From JBEKCD01 sp050015055 (GTDB lineage Archaea > Thermoproteota > Bathyarchaeia > Bathyarchaeales > Bathycorpusculaceae): a DNA stretch of 64,000 bases. The DNA lies in contig JBEKCD010000011.1 of NCBI GenBank assembly GCA_050015055.1, positions 1 through 64,000 of the forward strand, read 5' to 3'. The notes under the pieces were generated by a model. The model was not told the DNA's origin. It saw only the letters and a program-made list of their open reading frames with translations, and searched no databases. The position numbers were made by a program, and so were the translations under genes. Positions 42,832 to 51,588 of this stretch are shown here, piece after piece; the first letter of the stretch is position 1; each line of letters begins with the position of its first letter.

Positions 42832-44724
42832 TTGTCCTCTTTGAGTAAAGAGACGAAGAGAATTTCAGATGTGCTCAAGTTTGGGGCATCCTCACAGGTG
42901 TCAGACTATGAGCGGCGATTTTCGTCGCTTGAGAATCTATACGAAGGTCTTCTTTCGAACCTGATAAGAATGAAGTTTGGTCACGAAGAGGCGTACGCGA
43001 CCGCAAGAGAATTCTTCAATGATTCCACGGTTCGCTTTGCAGGCATCGACGGCACGATGTATTCCAGGCCACTGTTTGACATGGTGATATTCTTCGGAGG
43101 GGCGTATGCATCCACAGGCACTGTAACTTTCAGAGAAAAAGGTGCGGTAATCGTCAAGTACGACGAAAAGACGATGCAACAAAGAGCCGGCATCTCCAGT
43201 GTTATGCCAATCTACATTAACGAGGTCGTCGACTTGGACCAGGCTTTCTACGGGGATCACCCTTCGGAAGAAGTCAACCCTAACAAGCCTTTCACAGACG
43301 AATCGATAATAGACAATTCCACGATTGCAAACTGGATAATGACTTTCTCTGAATACTACCTCGCCTACAAACTCGCCTCAGATGAAAGCAAGAAAACACG
43401 CATAATCCTCCTAGACAGAAGTCTTTCAATCGAACGCGCAAGCCTGCTTTACGACACGTCAAAACACGAATTCTGGAAGACCAAAAGCAACATAAGAGGA
43501 TACGAAATCGACGGAGAGACCATCGACGAGAATGATTTGACCTTAGCCAGACAACACGTGTTCAACCAAGCGCTGGACTTGCCACCCGCAAGAGCGGATT
43601 ACCTCCTTCACGCAATAACCAGCTTGGTCCGACGAAAGGGACCATTAACTCCCGAGCAGATCCTCGGTGAATTAGGCATAGACGACGAGAAAAGAGCAAA
43701 AAGAACAAGACGAAACCTGAACAATCTAGTTAAAAGAGAAATCCTGAAAGAAGAATCGAACGAGACTTTTGTTCTGAACGCAAAGTACAACACAACCTGG
43801 GAACGCGTCAGCAAGCTTGTGACGATCTTGGGGAATCAGTTCTTTTTTTCAGGGTCAGACAAAGCGATGAAAATCGTAAAGGCCAATGAAGAACATTGGC
43901 TGACAACCCTTGACATTGCTTTCCTGACTCTTTTCACGTTGCACATGCTGATGGAAGAATGCTGGAAGAAGCACATCTTGTTAATAGGCATGACAAAGGA
44001 CACGGCGGCAAGAGACTTCAAGCGCCAACTGGTTCCAATACTGCGCAACGAGGGGCTCTTGAAGACCACAGTCAGCCAAGAATCCCTTGCAGCTCTTCCG
44101 AATACCGATCGCATGATACTCCAATCGGCGAGCATGTTCAACCCTGAGAAGATCAAACCTCCTTGGAGTCTCATCGAATACGACTCTGCTGTGAGAACGA
44201 TGGTTCCAGATCGGCAAAAAGGTTCAGGCTACGTTTCAGGCGCCATAAAGAACAGAATAACCCTTGAGAAAACATTCCTCAAAACGTACGTGCAGCTAAG
44301 CCAGGCAAGGACGGATCCTATGCTGCGTAGCAATGTGCTTCTCATCGACCGCCTAGTGTACCCAGAACACGACTACAAACCTGAAAACACTGTAAAACTC
44401 CTGAACGAATTCGGCGGAGCGACAGAACCAGTTGAAATAATCCTGTTCCAAAACAAGGATGCGACTAACAAGCTTCAGAATCTTGTCATGAACGTGCTGG
44501 TCGCCATGGCTCCATCCAGCATCCCAGAAGCCTTCGGACACAACAAGCCGCTGTTCATCGCAGACAAGATTGCAAAATGGAACTACAACCAGTTCAGATG
44601 CATGGTGGACACGACGGCAAACTGGCTGCTCAACAACCATGAATTGAGAAAGTTCATATTCTATATGAGCACTTTCAGGGAAAGGAGAGCTTCAATTGAA
44701 TCCACAAGAAGAGAGAACACTTAA
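42832..44724 (+). CDS. nurA: NurA-domain nuclease with internal winged helix
   Basis: A 630-residue NurA-family protein, larger than typical NurA (330-450). Metal-binding motif I is FAGIDGTMYSRP; motif II region is RIILLDRSLSIERASL. Between the nuclease halves lies a winged helix (GPLTPEQILGELGIDDEKRA; NLNNLVKREILKEESN). NurA is the 5'-3' nuclease that works with HerA in DNA-end resection. It starts with TTG and its end overlaps the HerA gene by 29 nt. No Mre11-Rad50 genes are adjacent. Confidence 0.87.
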   Translation: MSSLSKETKRISDVLKFGASSQVSDYERRFSSLENLYEGLLSNLIRMKFGHEEAYATAREFFNDSTVRFAGIDGTMYSRPLFDMVIFFGGAYASTGTVTFREKGAVIVKYDEKTMQQRAGISSVMPIYINEVVDLDQAFYGDHPSEEVNPNKPFTDESIIDNSTIANWIMTFSEYYLAYKLASDESKKTRIILLDRSLSIERASLLYDTSKHEFWKTKSNIRGYEIDGETIDENDLTLARQHVFNQALDLPPARADYLLHAITSLVRRKGPLTPEQILGELGIDDEKRAKRTRRNLNNLVKREILKEESNETFVLNAKYNTTWERVSKLVTILGNQFFFSGSDKAMKIVKANEEHWLTTLDIAFLTLFTLHMLMEECWKKHILLIGMTKDTAARDFKRQLVPILRNEGLLKTTVSQESLAALPNTDRMILQSASMFNPEKIKPPWSLIEYDSAVRTMVPDRQKGSGYVSGAIKNRITLEKTFLKTYVQLSQARTDPMLRSNVLLIDRLVYPEHDYKPENTVKLLNEFGGATEPVEIILFQNKDATNKLQNLVMNVLVAMAPSSIPEAFGHNKPLFIADKIAKWNYNQFRCMVDTTANWLLNNHELRKFIFYMSTFRERRASIESTRRENT

Positions 44725-46567
44725 CACCTCATGCTTCACAGACTTTGACGGAAAGTTCAACGCGAGACTCGCCGCTGTTATCCCGAGATTCTTCATGGGG
44801 GGCGAAGAAACCAAGGTTGCAGGCACGAGTGCACGCTACCAGTGTCGCGTCAAGATTGAATACCAAAAGGATCTCATGGGGCTTTTGGAAGAAGGCATAC
44901 TGCTGGCCGTGAAGAACTTTAAGCAAGTTGAGCCTGGTTCGGAAAGATACACGCTGATGGAGGTCAGTCGTGTTTGGCCTGAACACTTCGGCCTGCGCGG
45001 CCTGTCCGACCACGGCTACTATCCTATGCAGTTTGAAATCATAGAGCAGTCAGAGAGTGACTGGCAGACGAATGACACTTCGACTATGATGATTCAGATA
45101 GATGCTGTTCCAGTAAACTACGACTTGATTCTGAACAAGAGCTGCGAATTCAAGTTCGTCAAGGGCTTTTCTTACCCAGTCGCGGGAAGTCCGTGCTATG
45201 TTTTGAACGGTGAAATGATAAACCGAATGTACAACCAGAAGATTGCAGAAGAGTACGGTATAGACACATCCAAAACCGTGGAAGATGCCCGAATCGACCA
45301 GAGACTTGGCCTAATAAAAATGTTCGAGGCAAGCAAGACTGCCATCCCAATATACGTCGACTTTGAAAAACTCGTTCGCTACCACTTCGGCGTGTTCGCC
45401 TTCACCGGCGGCGGCAAGAGCAACCTGATGTCAAATATCCTCCGCAGGCTTCTTCTTCACACCGACAACACAAAGGTGGTCATTTTTGACATAAGCTGCG
45501 AATACATGTTCCTCCTGCTCGACGTACTCGCAGACCCCGAAATTCACTCAAAAGTAATTCTTGAGCACAGAATCGATTCCCTGGAACAGTTCTTCAACTC
45601 CGTTGTCAAACCAAGAGAATACGAGACAGACGAACGCACAAAGAAAGGGCTGCAACGAATAATTGACCAGGGAAAACTGGCCTACTACACAAAGCCCCGG
45701 CAGCAGATTCCAACTTACAGTCAGTTCATGGAAGAGCTCGATGACCAAAGAGGAGCATCAGTGGACAAGCCGCATTACATCAACGCCCTGGACAGAATAT
45801 ACGATGTAATTCGTGAATACGTCGAAGAGCACGGGTTAAGCGAAAACCAACAAGTCACCGAGGACTTCGTCCATCACATAGACCTAATCGCAACCGAAAC
45901 CGTTGAACAGTTCAAAGTCCACGACAAGAGCGGTCTGTACGCTTGGGCAACAACAAGAAACTCGATAATCGACACGATAAAAAAAGGCCATGAAAAAGAA
46001 ACGGAAAGCACGAATGGACTAACCGTAGAAAAAATCCGCGAGACCCTCGAAGACAAAAAAACCAACCTCGTCTGCATTTCAATCTCAGACCCCTACACGA
46101 TAAAAGAACTCGCCATAAACCTAACACAGGACCTGCTCGTCCGCCGAAAACGCCGATTCACCGTGAAGCCCTACATCCTAATAGTCTTCGACGAAGCGCA
46201 AGAATTCATCCCCAGCAACGGCGCAGGCATAGAAGCTAAATGCTCATCTCACGTTGAAACCCTGCTCAGGCAAGGAAGAAAATACGGCCTCGGCGTGTGC
46301 ATAGCGACCCAACGCATCGCCTACCTGAACACCAACGCGCTCCAACAAGTTCACACATACTTCGTGGGCACCCTGCCCAGACCGTACGACAGACAGCTTG
46401 TAAGCGACACATTCATGGTGGACAAGGGCATACTTGAAAAGACCTTAGAATTCGCGCCGGGCGAATGGCTCCTCTCAAGCTACATAGCCACGGGCATGGA
46501 AAACGTTCCAATATTCATAAAGGCAGACAACGCAGAAAACGAAATAGAAAAGTACCTGAAGACATAG
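44696..46567 (+). CDS. herA: HerA-type DNA translocase ATPase
   Basis: A 623-residue HerA/DUF87 family ATPase. Walker A is AFTGGGKSN (Ala at the first Gly position), Walker B LIVFDEAQEFI, with the downstream GVCIATQRIAYLNTNALQQV and a C-terminal Arg-rich GTLPRPYDRQLV region. It should form a hexamer driving DNA into NurA. Start is TTG at 44696, backed by AAAGGAGAG upstream. An insertion around residues 300-430 enlarges it relative to compact HerA (~500). Confidence 0.92.
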   Translation: MNPQEERTLNTSCFTDFDGKFNARLAAVIPRFFMGGEETKVAGTSARYQCRVKIEYQKDLMGLLEEGILLAVKNFKQVEPGSERYTLMEVSRVWPEHFGLRGLSDHGYYPMQFEIIEQSESDWQTNDTSTMMIQIDAVPVNYDLILNKSCEFKFVKGFSYPVAGSPCYVLNGEMINRMYNQKIAEEYGIDTSKTVEDARIDQRLGLIKMFEASKTAIPIYVDFEKLVRYHFGVFAFTGGGKSNLMSNILRRLLLHTDNTKVVIFDISCEYMFLLLDVLADPEIHSKVILEHRIDSLEQFFNSVVKPREYETDERTKKGLQRIIDQGKLAYYTKPRQQIPTYSQFMEELDDQRGASVDKPHYINALDRIYDVIREYVEEHGLSENQQVTEDFVHHIDLIATETVEQFKVHDKSGLYAWATTRNSIIDTIKKGHEKETESTNGLTVEKIRETLEDKKTNLVCISISDPYTIKELAINLTQDLLVRRKRRFTVKPYILIVFDEAQEFIPSNGAGIEAKCSSHVETLLRQGRKYGLGVCIATQRIAYLNTNALQQVHTYFVGTLPRPYDRQLVSDTFMVDKGILEKTLEFAPGEWLLSSYIATGMENVPIFIKADNAENEIEKYLKT

Positions 46568-46621
46568 CAGGCTGCGCGAGCTGACCTATAATTACCGCTA
46601 TAGCCTATAGGAGTGGATCAT

Positions 46622-47419
46622 CTAATCTGTAATTCTTCTTGCTCGGACGAGAATATACTGTTTGCAGGGTTTGAACCCTACTTTGCTGTACACTCGCACG
46701 GCAGGGGCGTTGTCGCTGAGCACGTGAATCAATGCCGGCGGAGACCTCTTGAGAATCTCCTCTGCCAAAGCTGAAACTATAGACGTTGCAAACCCCCTGT
46801 TCCTGTAGGCTTTGTCTGTCGCTATGGCCGAAACGTTGCTGCCGATGTCCACAAACCTAGTAAACCCGATAGAAACCAGCTTGTTATCCTGTCTTATGCC
46901 CAGCATGTAAGCGTCTTTCCAAGCCAACTTCTGTTGTTCAACATCAAGATCTCCCCAGAACTCAGGATCAGCCTCCCGCATCACGTCAACAACGTCGCCA
47001 ACATCTTCGACGCCCAGTTTCACTGGCGCGTGCTTTACCTGAAGGTTCTCTTCACCCTTCTTCAGACACATGAGAACCAGCACGTGCCTAAACGAAGGCC
47101 TGTACCTTCTGAGCACGATGTCTTCACAATCAACGGGCGCCTGCAACTCGACTCTCTCGAAATCAATACACTCAAGAAGCAGTTCAACCGCTTCACGACT
47201 TCCCCTCAACTGAACAATGTTGTCGCGTCCCTGTGCCGTATACTGCAGCATCGAACCCACGACTCTTTCATCTTCCATCGCCAAAAGAACCCTAGTCTGC
47301 TCTCTTCGACGGGTCCAGTCGAAAATAAAGAAATAGTAATTCACAGGATCCTTGTTGACGACATCCCAGAAAACCCGCTCGAAACCATCCTCGACCGAAA
47401 CAACCTTCATGGCAGCCAC
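46622..47419 (-). CDS. GNAT-family N-acetyltransferase
   Basis: A 265-residue protein. The C-terminal GNAT domain has motif A AYRNRGFATSIVSALAEEIL (acetyl-CoA loop RNRGFAT) and motif B VLSDNAPAVRVYSKVGFKP. The N-terminal half resembles a degenerate second GNAT fold. The acceptor is unknown. It lies downstream of the por operon on the same strand but separated by about 50 bp. Confidence 0.9.
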   Translation of the reverse strand: MAAMKVVSVEDGFERVFWDVVNKDPVNYYFFIFDWTRRREQTRVLLAMEDERVVGSMLQYTAQGRDNIVQLRGSREAVELLLECIDFERVELQAPVDCEDIVLRRYRPSFRHVLVLMCLKKGEENLQVKHAPVKLGVEDVGDVVDVMREADPEFWGDLDVEQQKLAWKDAYMLGIRQDNKLVSIGFTRFVDIGSNVSAIATDKAYRNRGFATSIVSALAEEILKRSPPALIHVLSDNAPAVRVYSKVGFKPCKQYILVRARRITD

Positions 47420-47471
47420 TTCACATCTGTGACACTGTTAGAAGCAGAGGGAAAAAAGAGATTTAGGGTTT

Positions 47472-48467
47472 TTAGGCTGCTGTCTTCGCCAGGGTTAACC
47501 CGCATTTTTTGAGTAGCCGCTGCCACTTCTGGTCGGTGAGCCTCTGAATTTCGTCGATAATCTTCTCGTTTTGGGGTGTGAACAGGTGTCTGAATCGTCC
47601 CTGAACTTGCAGGTACTCTTTCACTGGCTTCTTCTTCTGTGGAGCCAATGCCATAACTTTGCTGGGCGTTGAAAGCTGGTATTCACCGTTTGCTGCCTCC
47701 CACAGCGGAAAAACGCACGTTTCAACCGCTAGACGCGAAAGTTCAATCGACTTGCTGGGTTCACTCCGCCAGCCTCTGGGGCAAGGAGCGAACACGTGCA
47801 GGAACGCGGGCCCGTTTACCTCTATGCCCTTCCTGGCCTTCATTATCAAATCCTTCCAATAGTACGGCGAGGCTGTGGCGACGTAGGGCATGTCATGAGC
47901 CACCATTATGTCAGCGATGGGCTTCTTCTGCTCTAACTTGCCGGGGACGGCCTTGCCAGCCTGCGAAGTCGTCGTAGATGCGCCGTAAGGTGTGCCGCCG
48001 CTCCTCTGGATGCCGGTGTTCATGTACGCTTCGTTATCGTAGAGCACGAACAGGAAGTCATGCCCTCTCTCAACCGCGCCAGAAAGAGCCTGAATTCCAA
48101 TGTCGTAGGTGCCGCCGTCTCCGGCAAAGGCCACGACGTCGACCTGTTCATTCTTTATTCTGCCCTTCTTTTTCAGAATCTTCAAGGCCGCCTCGATTCC
48201 GGACGCGTTCGATCCTGCAGTTTCGAAGGCCGTGTGCAGCCATGGCGCTGCCCAGGACGTGTAAGGATAAATGGTTGAGGCTACTTCCATGCAGCCTGTG
48301 GCTTCAGTGACAATGGTCGGGCCTCTGGTGGCCTTCATTATCAATCTCAGTACGGTGGCTGGAGCGCAACCTGCGCAGGCTCTGTGTCCAGATAGAAAGA
48401 GTTCAGGTTTCTCAGCTATGTCCTTCGCCGTGAATTTTCCTTCCGAAATCTCGCTCATCTTTTTCAC
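47472..48467 (-). CDS. porB: Pyruvate:ferredoxin oxidoreductase, beta subunit
   Basis: A 331-residue beta subunit binding thiamine pyrophosphate. Cluster ligands are in CAGCAPA (with further Cys in TGCMEVAS), and the TPP/Mg2+ motif is AFAGDGGTYDIGIQALSG with NEAYMNTGIQRSGGTP. It overlaps the porA stop by 4 nt. The complex oxidises pyruvate to acetyl-CoA with ferredoxin in the cytoplasm and is reversible. Confidence 0.95.
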   Translation of the reverse strand: MKKMSEISEGKFTAKDIAEKPELFLSGHRACAGCAPATVLRLIMKATRGPTIVTEATGCMEVASTIYPYTSWAAPWLHTAFETAGSNASGIEAALKILKKKGRIKNEQVDVVAFAGDGGTYDIGIQALSGAVERGHDFLFVLYDNEAYMNTGIQRSGGTPYGASTTTSQAGKAVPGKLEQKKPIADIMVAHDMPYVATASPYYWKDLIMKARKGIEVNGPAFLHVFAPCPRGWRSEPSKSIELSRLAVETCVFPLWEAANGEYQLSTPSKVMALAPQKKKPVKEYLQVQGRFRHLFTPQNEKIIDEIQRLTDQKWQRLLKKCGLTLAKTAA

Positions 48468-49696
48468 TCCCTTAATCCGATGAATCGTACAAGATCATCG
48501 ACTCGATTGGATCGGATTATCTTCTGCAAGTCTTCGTAGACTCTGCGTATCTGCGTTGGGTTTGTGTCTCTTCCGCCTAGGCCGTGAATGTAGTTGACGA
48601 CGAAAGGCCGTGTTGCCGCGTCGTAGAGCGCGTGACGAACCTCATGGAACACTGCCCCGCCTCTGCCGCCGAAACTCAGGCTTCGTTCCATAACGGCCAC
48701 TGCTTTCGCGTTGCCTAGTGCCTTGACTATTGTTTCAGCTGGGAACGGTCTGTAAGTCCTGATTCTGAGCAGTCCTGCCTTTACGCCTTCTGCCCTCAAC
48801 TCGTCGACAACTGTCTTCACGGTTCCGGCGGTCGAGCCCAAAGACACGATGGCCACTTCGGCATCTTCCAATGCGTATTGCTCTAGCAGGCCGTCTCCGT
48901 AGCGTCTGCCGCTCATTTCAGCATATTCATCGTGCACTTGCGGGATTACTGCAAGGGCGTTTCGCATGGCTTCTTCCTGCTGTCGTTTAAACTCGAAATA
49001 GTAATTTTGCAGGGCTATGGGTCCCATCGTCATCGGACTGTCGGGGTCAAGCTTGTAAGGCACGGTTTTTCCCTCATGTGTGAGCACCACTGGAAACTGG
49101 CGTGTTCCGACAAACCCTTTGACGGCGTCATCCGAGAGAGTCTTGACGTTCTCCAGTGTGTGGCTCAGCGTGAATCCGTCCAAGCCTATCATTACCGGCA
49201 ACTGAACATCGAGATGCTCGGCGATTCTGAAGGCTTGAATGACCGAATCATAGACTTCCTGAGCGTTTTCACAGTAAATCTGTATCCAGCCACTGTCTCT
49301 TTCAGCCATGGTGTCAGAATGGTCGCCGTGAATGTTCAGGGGTGCTGATAACGCCCGGTTTGCTATCGCCATCACCACGGGTGCCCTGCAGCCTGATGTG
49401 ACGAACAGCATTTCATGCATCAAGGCTAGACCTGCGGAGGCCGAAGCGGTGAAGGCTCGTGCTCCTGTGGCTGAAGCTGCGAGACAGGCAGCCATGGCGC
49501 TGTGTTCAGATTCTGTGCAAACGTACTCTGTTTCAACTTCGCCGTTGGCCACGTATTCGCTGAACTTCTCGACTATTATCGTCTGAGGAGTTATCGGGTA
49601 AGCTGCAACCACGTCGACGTCGCATTGCTTCGCGGCCAGAGCCACGGCTTCGTCTCCGTTTAAACCTTGAATTTCCTGTTTAACAACACTCTTCAC
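48464..49696 (-). CDS. porA: Pyruvate:ferredoxin oxidoreductase, alpha subunit
   Basis: A 410-residue alpha subunit. The N-terminal GDEAVALAAKQCDVDVVAAY and YPITPQT are the pyrimidine-end TPP motif; TESEHSAMAACLAASATGAR and TASAGLALMHE follow, and the C-terminal domain contains EVAIVSLGSTAGTVKTVVDE. It lies 15 bp after porD in the porC-D-A-B operon. Confidence 0.96.
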   Translation of the reverse strand: MKSVVKQEIQGLNGDEAVALAAKQCDVDVVAAYPITPQTIIVEKFSEYVANGEVETEYVCTESEHSAMAACLAASATGARAFTASASAGLALMHEMLFVTSGCRAPVVMAIANRALSAPLNIHGDHSDTMAERDSGWIQIYCENAQEVYDSVIQAFRIAEHLDVQLPVMIGLDGFTLSHTLENVKTLSDDAVKGFVGTRQFPVVLTHEGKTVPYKLDPDSPMTMGPIALQNYYFEFKRQQEEAMRNALAVIPQVHDEYAEMSGRRYGDGLLEQYALEDAEVAIVSLGSTAGTVKTVVDELRAEGVKAGLLRIRTYRPFPAETIVKALGNAKAVAVMERSLSFGGRGGAVFHEVRHALYDAATRPFVVNYIHGLGGRDTNPTQIRRVYEDLQKIIRSNRVDDLVRFIGLRE

Positions 49697-49711
49697 TTCT
49701 GTGGCCTCCTC

Positions 49712-49984
49712 TCACATCTTCATTACAATCGCTTTTGTAGGGCATTCGTTCGCGCATATGCCGCATCCCTTGCAAAAGTTCATGTCAAATTCGATGTCTC
49801 CCTTCTCAGATTTCCAGTGTATCGCGCCGTCGGGACAGAAAATCGTGCAAATCAAACACTTCGTGCACTTTGTAACGTCCCTCTCGGGTCTGAAGGTTTT
49901 CCAGTCGCCGGTCAAGTACGTGACGCTGGATTTCCAGCAGACGCCTGCGGGTGAAGCTTCTTTCCAACTCTTTTCTTTGCTCAT
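49712..49984 (-). CDS. porD: Pyruvate:ferredoxin oxidoreductase, delta subunit (2[4Fe-4S])
   Basis: A 90-residue ferredoxin-like subunit with two [4Fe-4S] motifs, CTKCLICTIFCPDG and CKGCGICANECPTKA. It carries electrons from the catalytic core to ferredoxin. Its start overlaps the porC stop by 4 nt. Confidence 0.96.
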   Translation of the reverse strand: MSKEKSWKEASPAGVCWKSSVTYLTGDWKTFRPERDVTKCTKCLICTIFCPDGAIHWKSEKGDIEFDMNFCKGCGICANECPTKAIVMKM

Positions 49985-50547
49985 TCAGATGTCACTCCCT
50001 GGTAAGCTTCTTTCACAACAGTGAAGTTTTTCGAAGCCACGTCTCCTCTGAAACGTGCGTTAATCATCTTTTCAATAGTTTCCAAGGTTACTATTCCTGT
50101 CACGCGTGCCACAGCGCCCAGCATAGCCGTGTTCGTTATCGGCATCCCCAATATCTTCAATGAAATCTCTGAAGCCTCCACGGTCCACACCTTCCCGGCG
50201 TTGGACTTCAACTGTTTCCTGACCTCGGCTGGGTTCTCCTTCGTGTTGACCAGGATATTTCCCGTCTTCTCGTCCAAGCCTTCGGCCACGTTAACAGTCT
50301 TCAGTAACGTTGGATCGAGGACAGCCACAACGTCAGGACTGTAAACGGCACAGTGTATCTTAATCGGCTCAGTGCTTATCCTCGTGAACGCCGTGACCGG
50401 TGCCCCCATCCTCTCCGGGCCGAACTCCGGAAAAGACTGAATATACTTTCCCTCGGCGATGGCGGCTCTTGCCAGAAGCTCGCTCGCGGTCCATGCTCCC
50501 TGGCCACCTCTGCCATGCCACCTTACCTCAAGGATCTTCTTCAACAC
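49981..50547 (-). CDS. porC: Pyruvate:ferredoxin oxidoreductase, gamma subunit
   Basis: A 188-residue gamma subunit: VRWHGRGGQGAWTASELLA near the N-terminus, then SFPEFGPERMGAPVTAFTRI and the C-terminal TNTAMLGAVARVTGIV. I take GTG at 50547 as the start because GGAGAG lies 5 nt upstream; TTG at 50559 opens the frame but would contain that site. First gene of the por operon, with a TATA box at 50588-50597. Confidence 0.94.
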   Translation of the reverse strand: MLKKILEVRWHGRGGQGAWTASELLARAAIAEGKYIQSFPEFGPERMGAPVTAFTRISTEPIKIHCAVYSPDVVAVLDPTLLKTVNVAEGLDEKTGNILVNTKENPAEVRKQLKSNAGKVWTVEASEISLKILGMPITNTAMLGAVARVTGIVTLETIEKMINARFRGDVASKNFTVVKEAYQGVTSE

Positions 50548-50587
50548 ACTTCTCTCCAAAGGTCTTTCTCCCTAATTGCGGAACCCA

Positions 50588-50597
50588 AGATATACAC
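50588..50597 (-). promoter_or_regulatory. TATA box of the por operon
   Basis: The minus strand reads AAAGTGTATATCTTGG, a strong TATA element about 45 bp before the porC start, predicting an RNA start near 50566. Confidence 0.5.
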
Positions 50598-51588
50598 TTT
50601 ACTCGCGTTTTTGTGCTTTTTCTAAGACGTTTTCCACTCTCTTTTCCGAACAGCACGCGCCAATCCGAAAAACTGGGCTTCAGACCATGGAGTCACTTAC
50701 TTTTGAAAGACCTAGAATAGTCTCCTTAGCCGCGTTTTCCCTTTCTTCAACCGGTCAGAAGCTTCTTAATGCGTTCATCTGAGGGAATACCGCACAGCGT
50801 TTTTTCTGCGCAGATGGCAGGAGTTTTAGTGCCTTTAAAACCCGCACGCTTACGCCTCCCCAAGTATCATCGTTGTTTCTTGTAATGGGAGCTCAGATGC
50901 ACGTGAAAACATATGCTGTTGGAATAGCTTGTTTTCAACTGGAACGTGGAACCTTGCTTTAACATCTCCCCTTCCTTTTTCTTAATTCTTTCTCATTTAC
51001 TCGTTCTTCTGGCTTCATTTTTCCGCCTTGACGATGAGCTTAGCGCGCTGTCTTGTCCCTTTATTGTGTGTTGAAGCGTGTTAGTGGGAAGACTTCGTCT
51101 TTTCACGTTTGCTGCTGCTTCCCTTTTCAGGGCGGAGCGCAGTAGGCTGTTAAGCGCGCTGGGGTCGCTGTCTTGCAGAGTCGACCCCCCGTCTCCGTTT
51201 GTGAGGTTAGTTGTAATGTTGTTTTGTGACGATCTTCTCAAGCCCCCCCTCTCTGTTTGCAAGGCCAGATGTAACGCTGCATTGTAACAAAGCGGGCGTT
51301 AAGGCGATCTATTGTCTAACAGCTTCGTATGCGTCGATACACTCCCTCTAAGTGCTTCAACACTCGATTTAGGGACAAGCCAGCGTGCGGTAAAACTTTG
51401 CCCCAAACCAACCAAACCAAAACGACGATGCTGGTGGCTTCAGAAGAAGCTAATGAGAGGGCAGTGTATACACGGTTCAAGATAGTGATTGACTGCCGTA
51501 GTCAAGGGAGTAGGGAATAATCAGTATCATAATAGAGTACGTATATCGGTAGTACCGGAATCGAGTATACAGCTCACGCTGCTAACAT
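50598..51588. other. One-kilobase intergenic region
   Basis: The longest gene-free stretch of the window. Open frames here (such as 50993-51262, minus) lack family features. It contains TATA-like GCCTTTAAAACC at about 50830, a hairpin GGGGTCG...CGACCCC at about 51165-51188, and an imperfect tandem repeat with a 58-bp period (51185-51288). Confidence 0.5.
51185..51288. repeat. Imperfect tandem duplication, 58-bp period
   Basis: Two ~46-bp units (51185-51230 and 51243-51288) align without gaps: CCCCC..TCTC.GTTTG..AGG..AG.TGTAA.G.TG..TTGT.AC. They share about two thirds of bases, with most differences being C/T or A/G transitions. A hairpin precedes the first unit. Confidence 0.55.

Noticed and set aside
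42351..42844. Overlapping plus-strand frames of 66-98 codons
   Set aside because: Composition is not protein-like, no family motifs, and the nurA promoter lies inside.
50993..51287. Frames on both strands in the 1-kb gap
   Set aside because: They run through the hairpin and tandem repeat; no recognisable domain or ribosome site.
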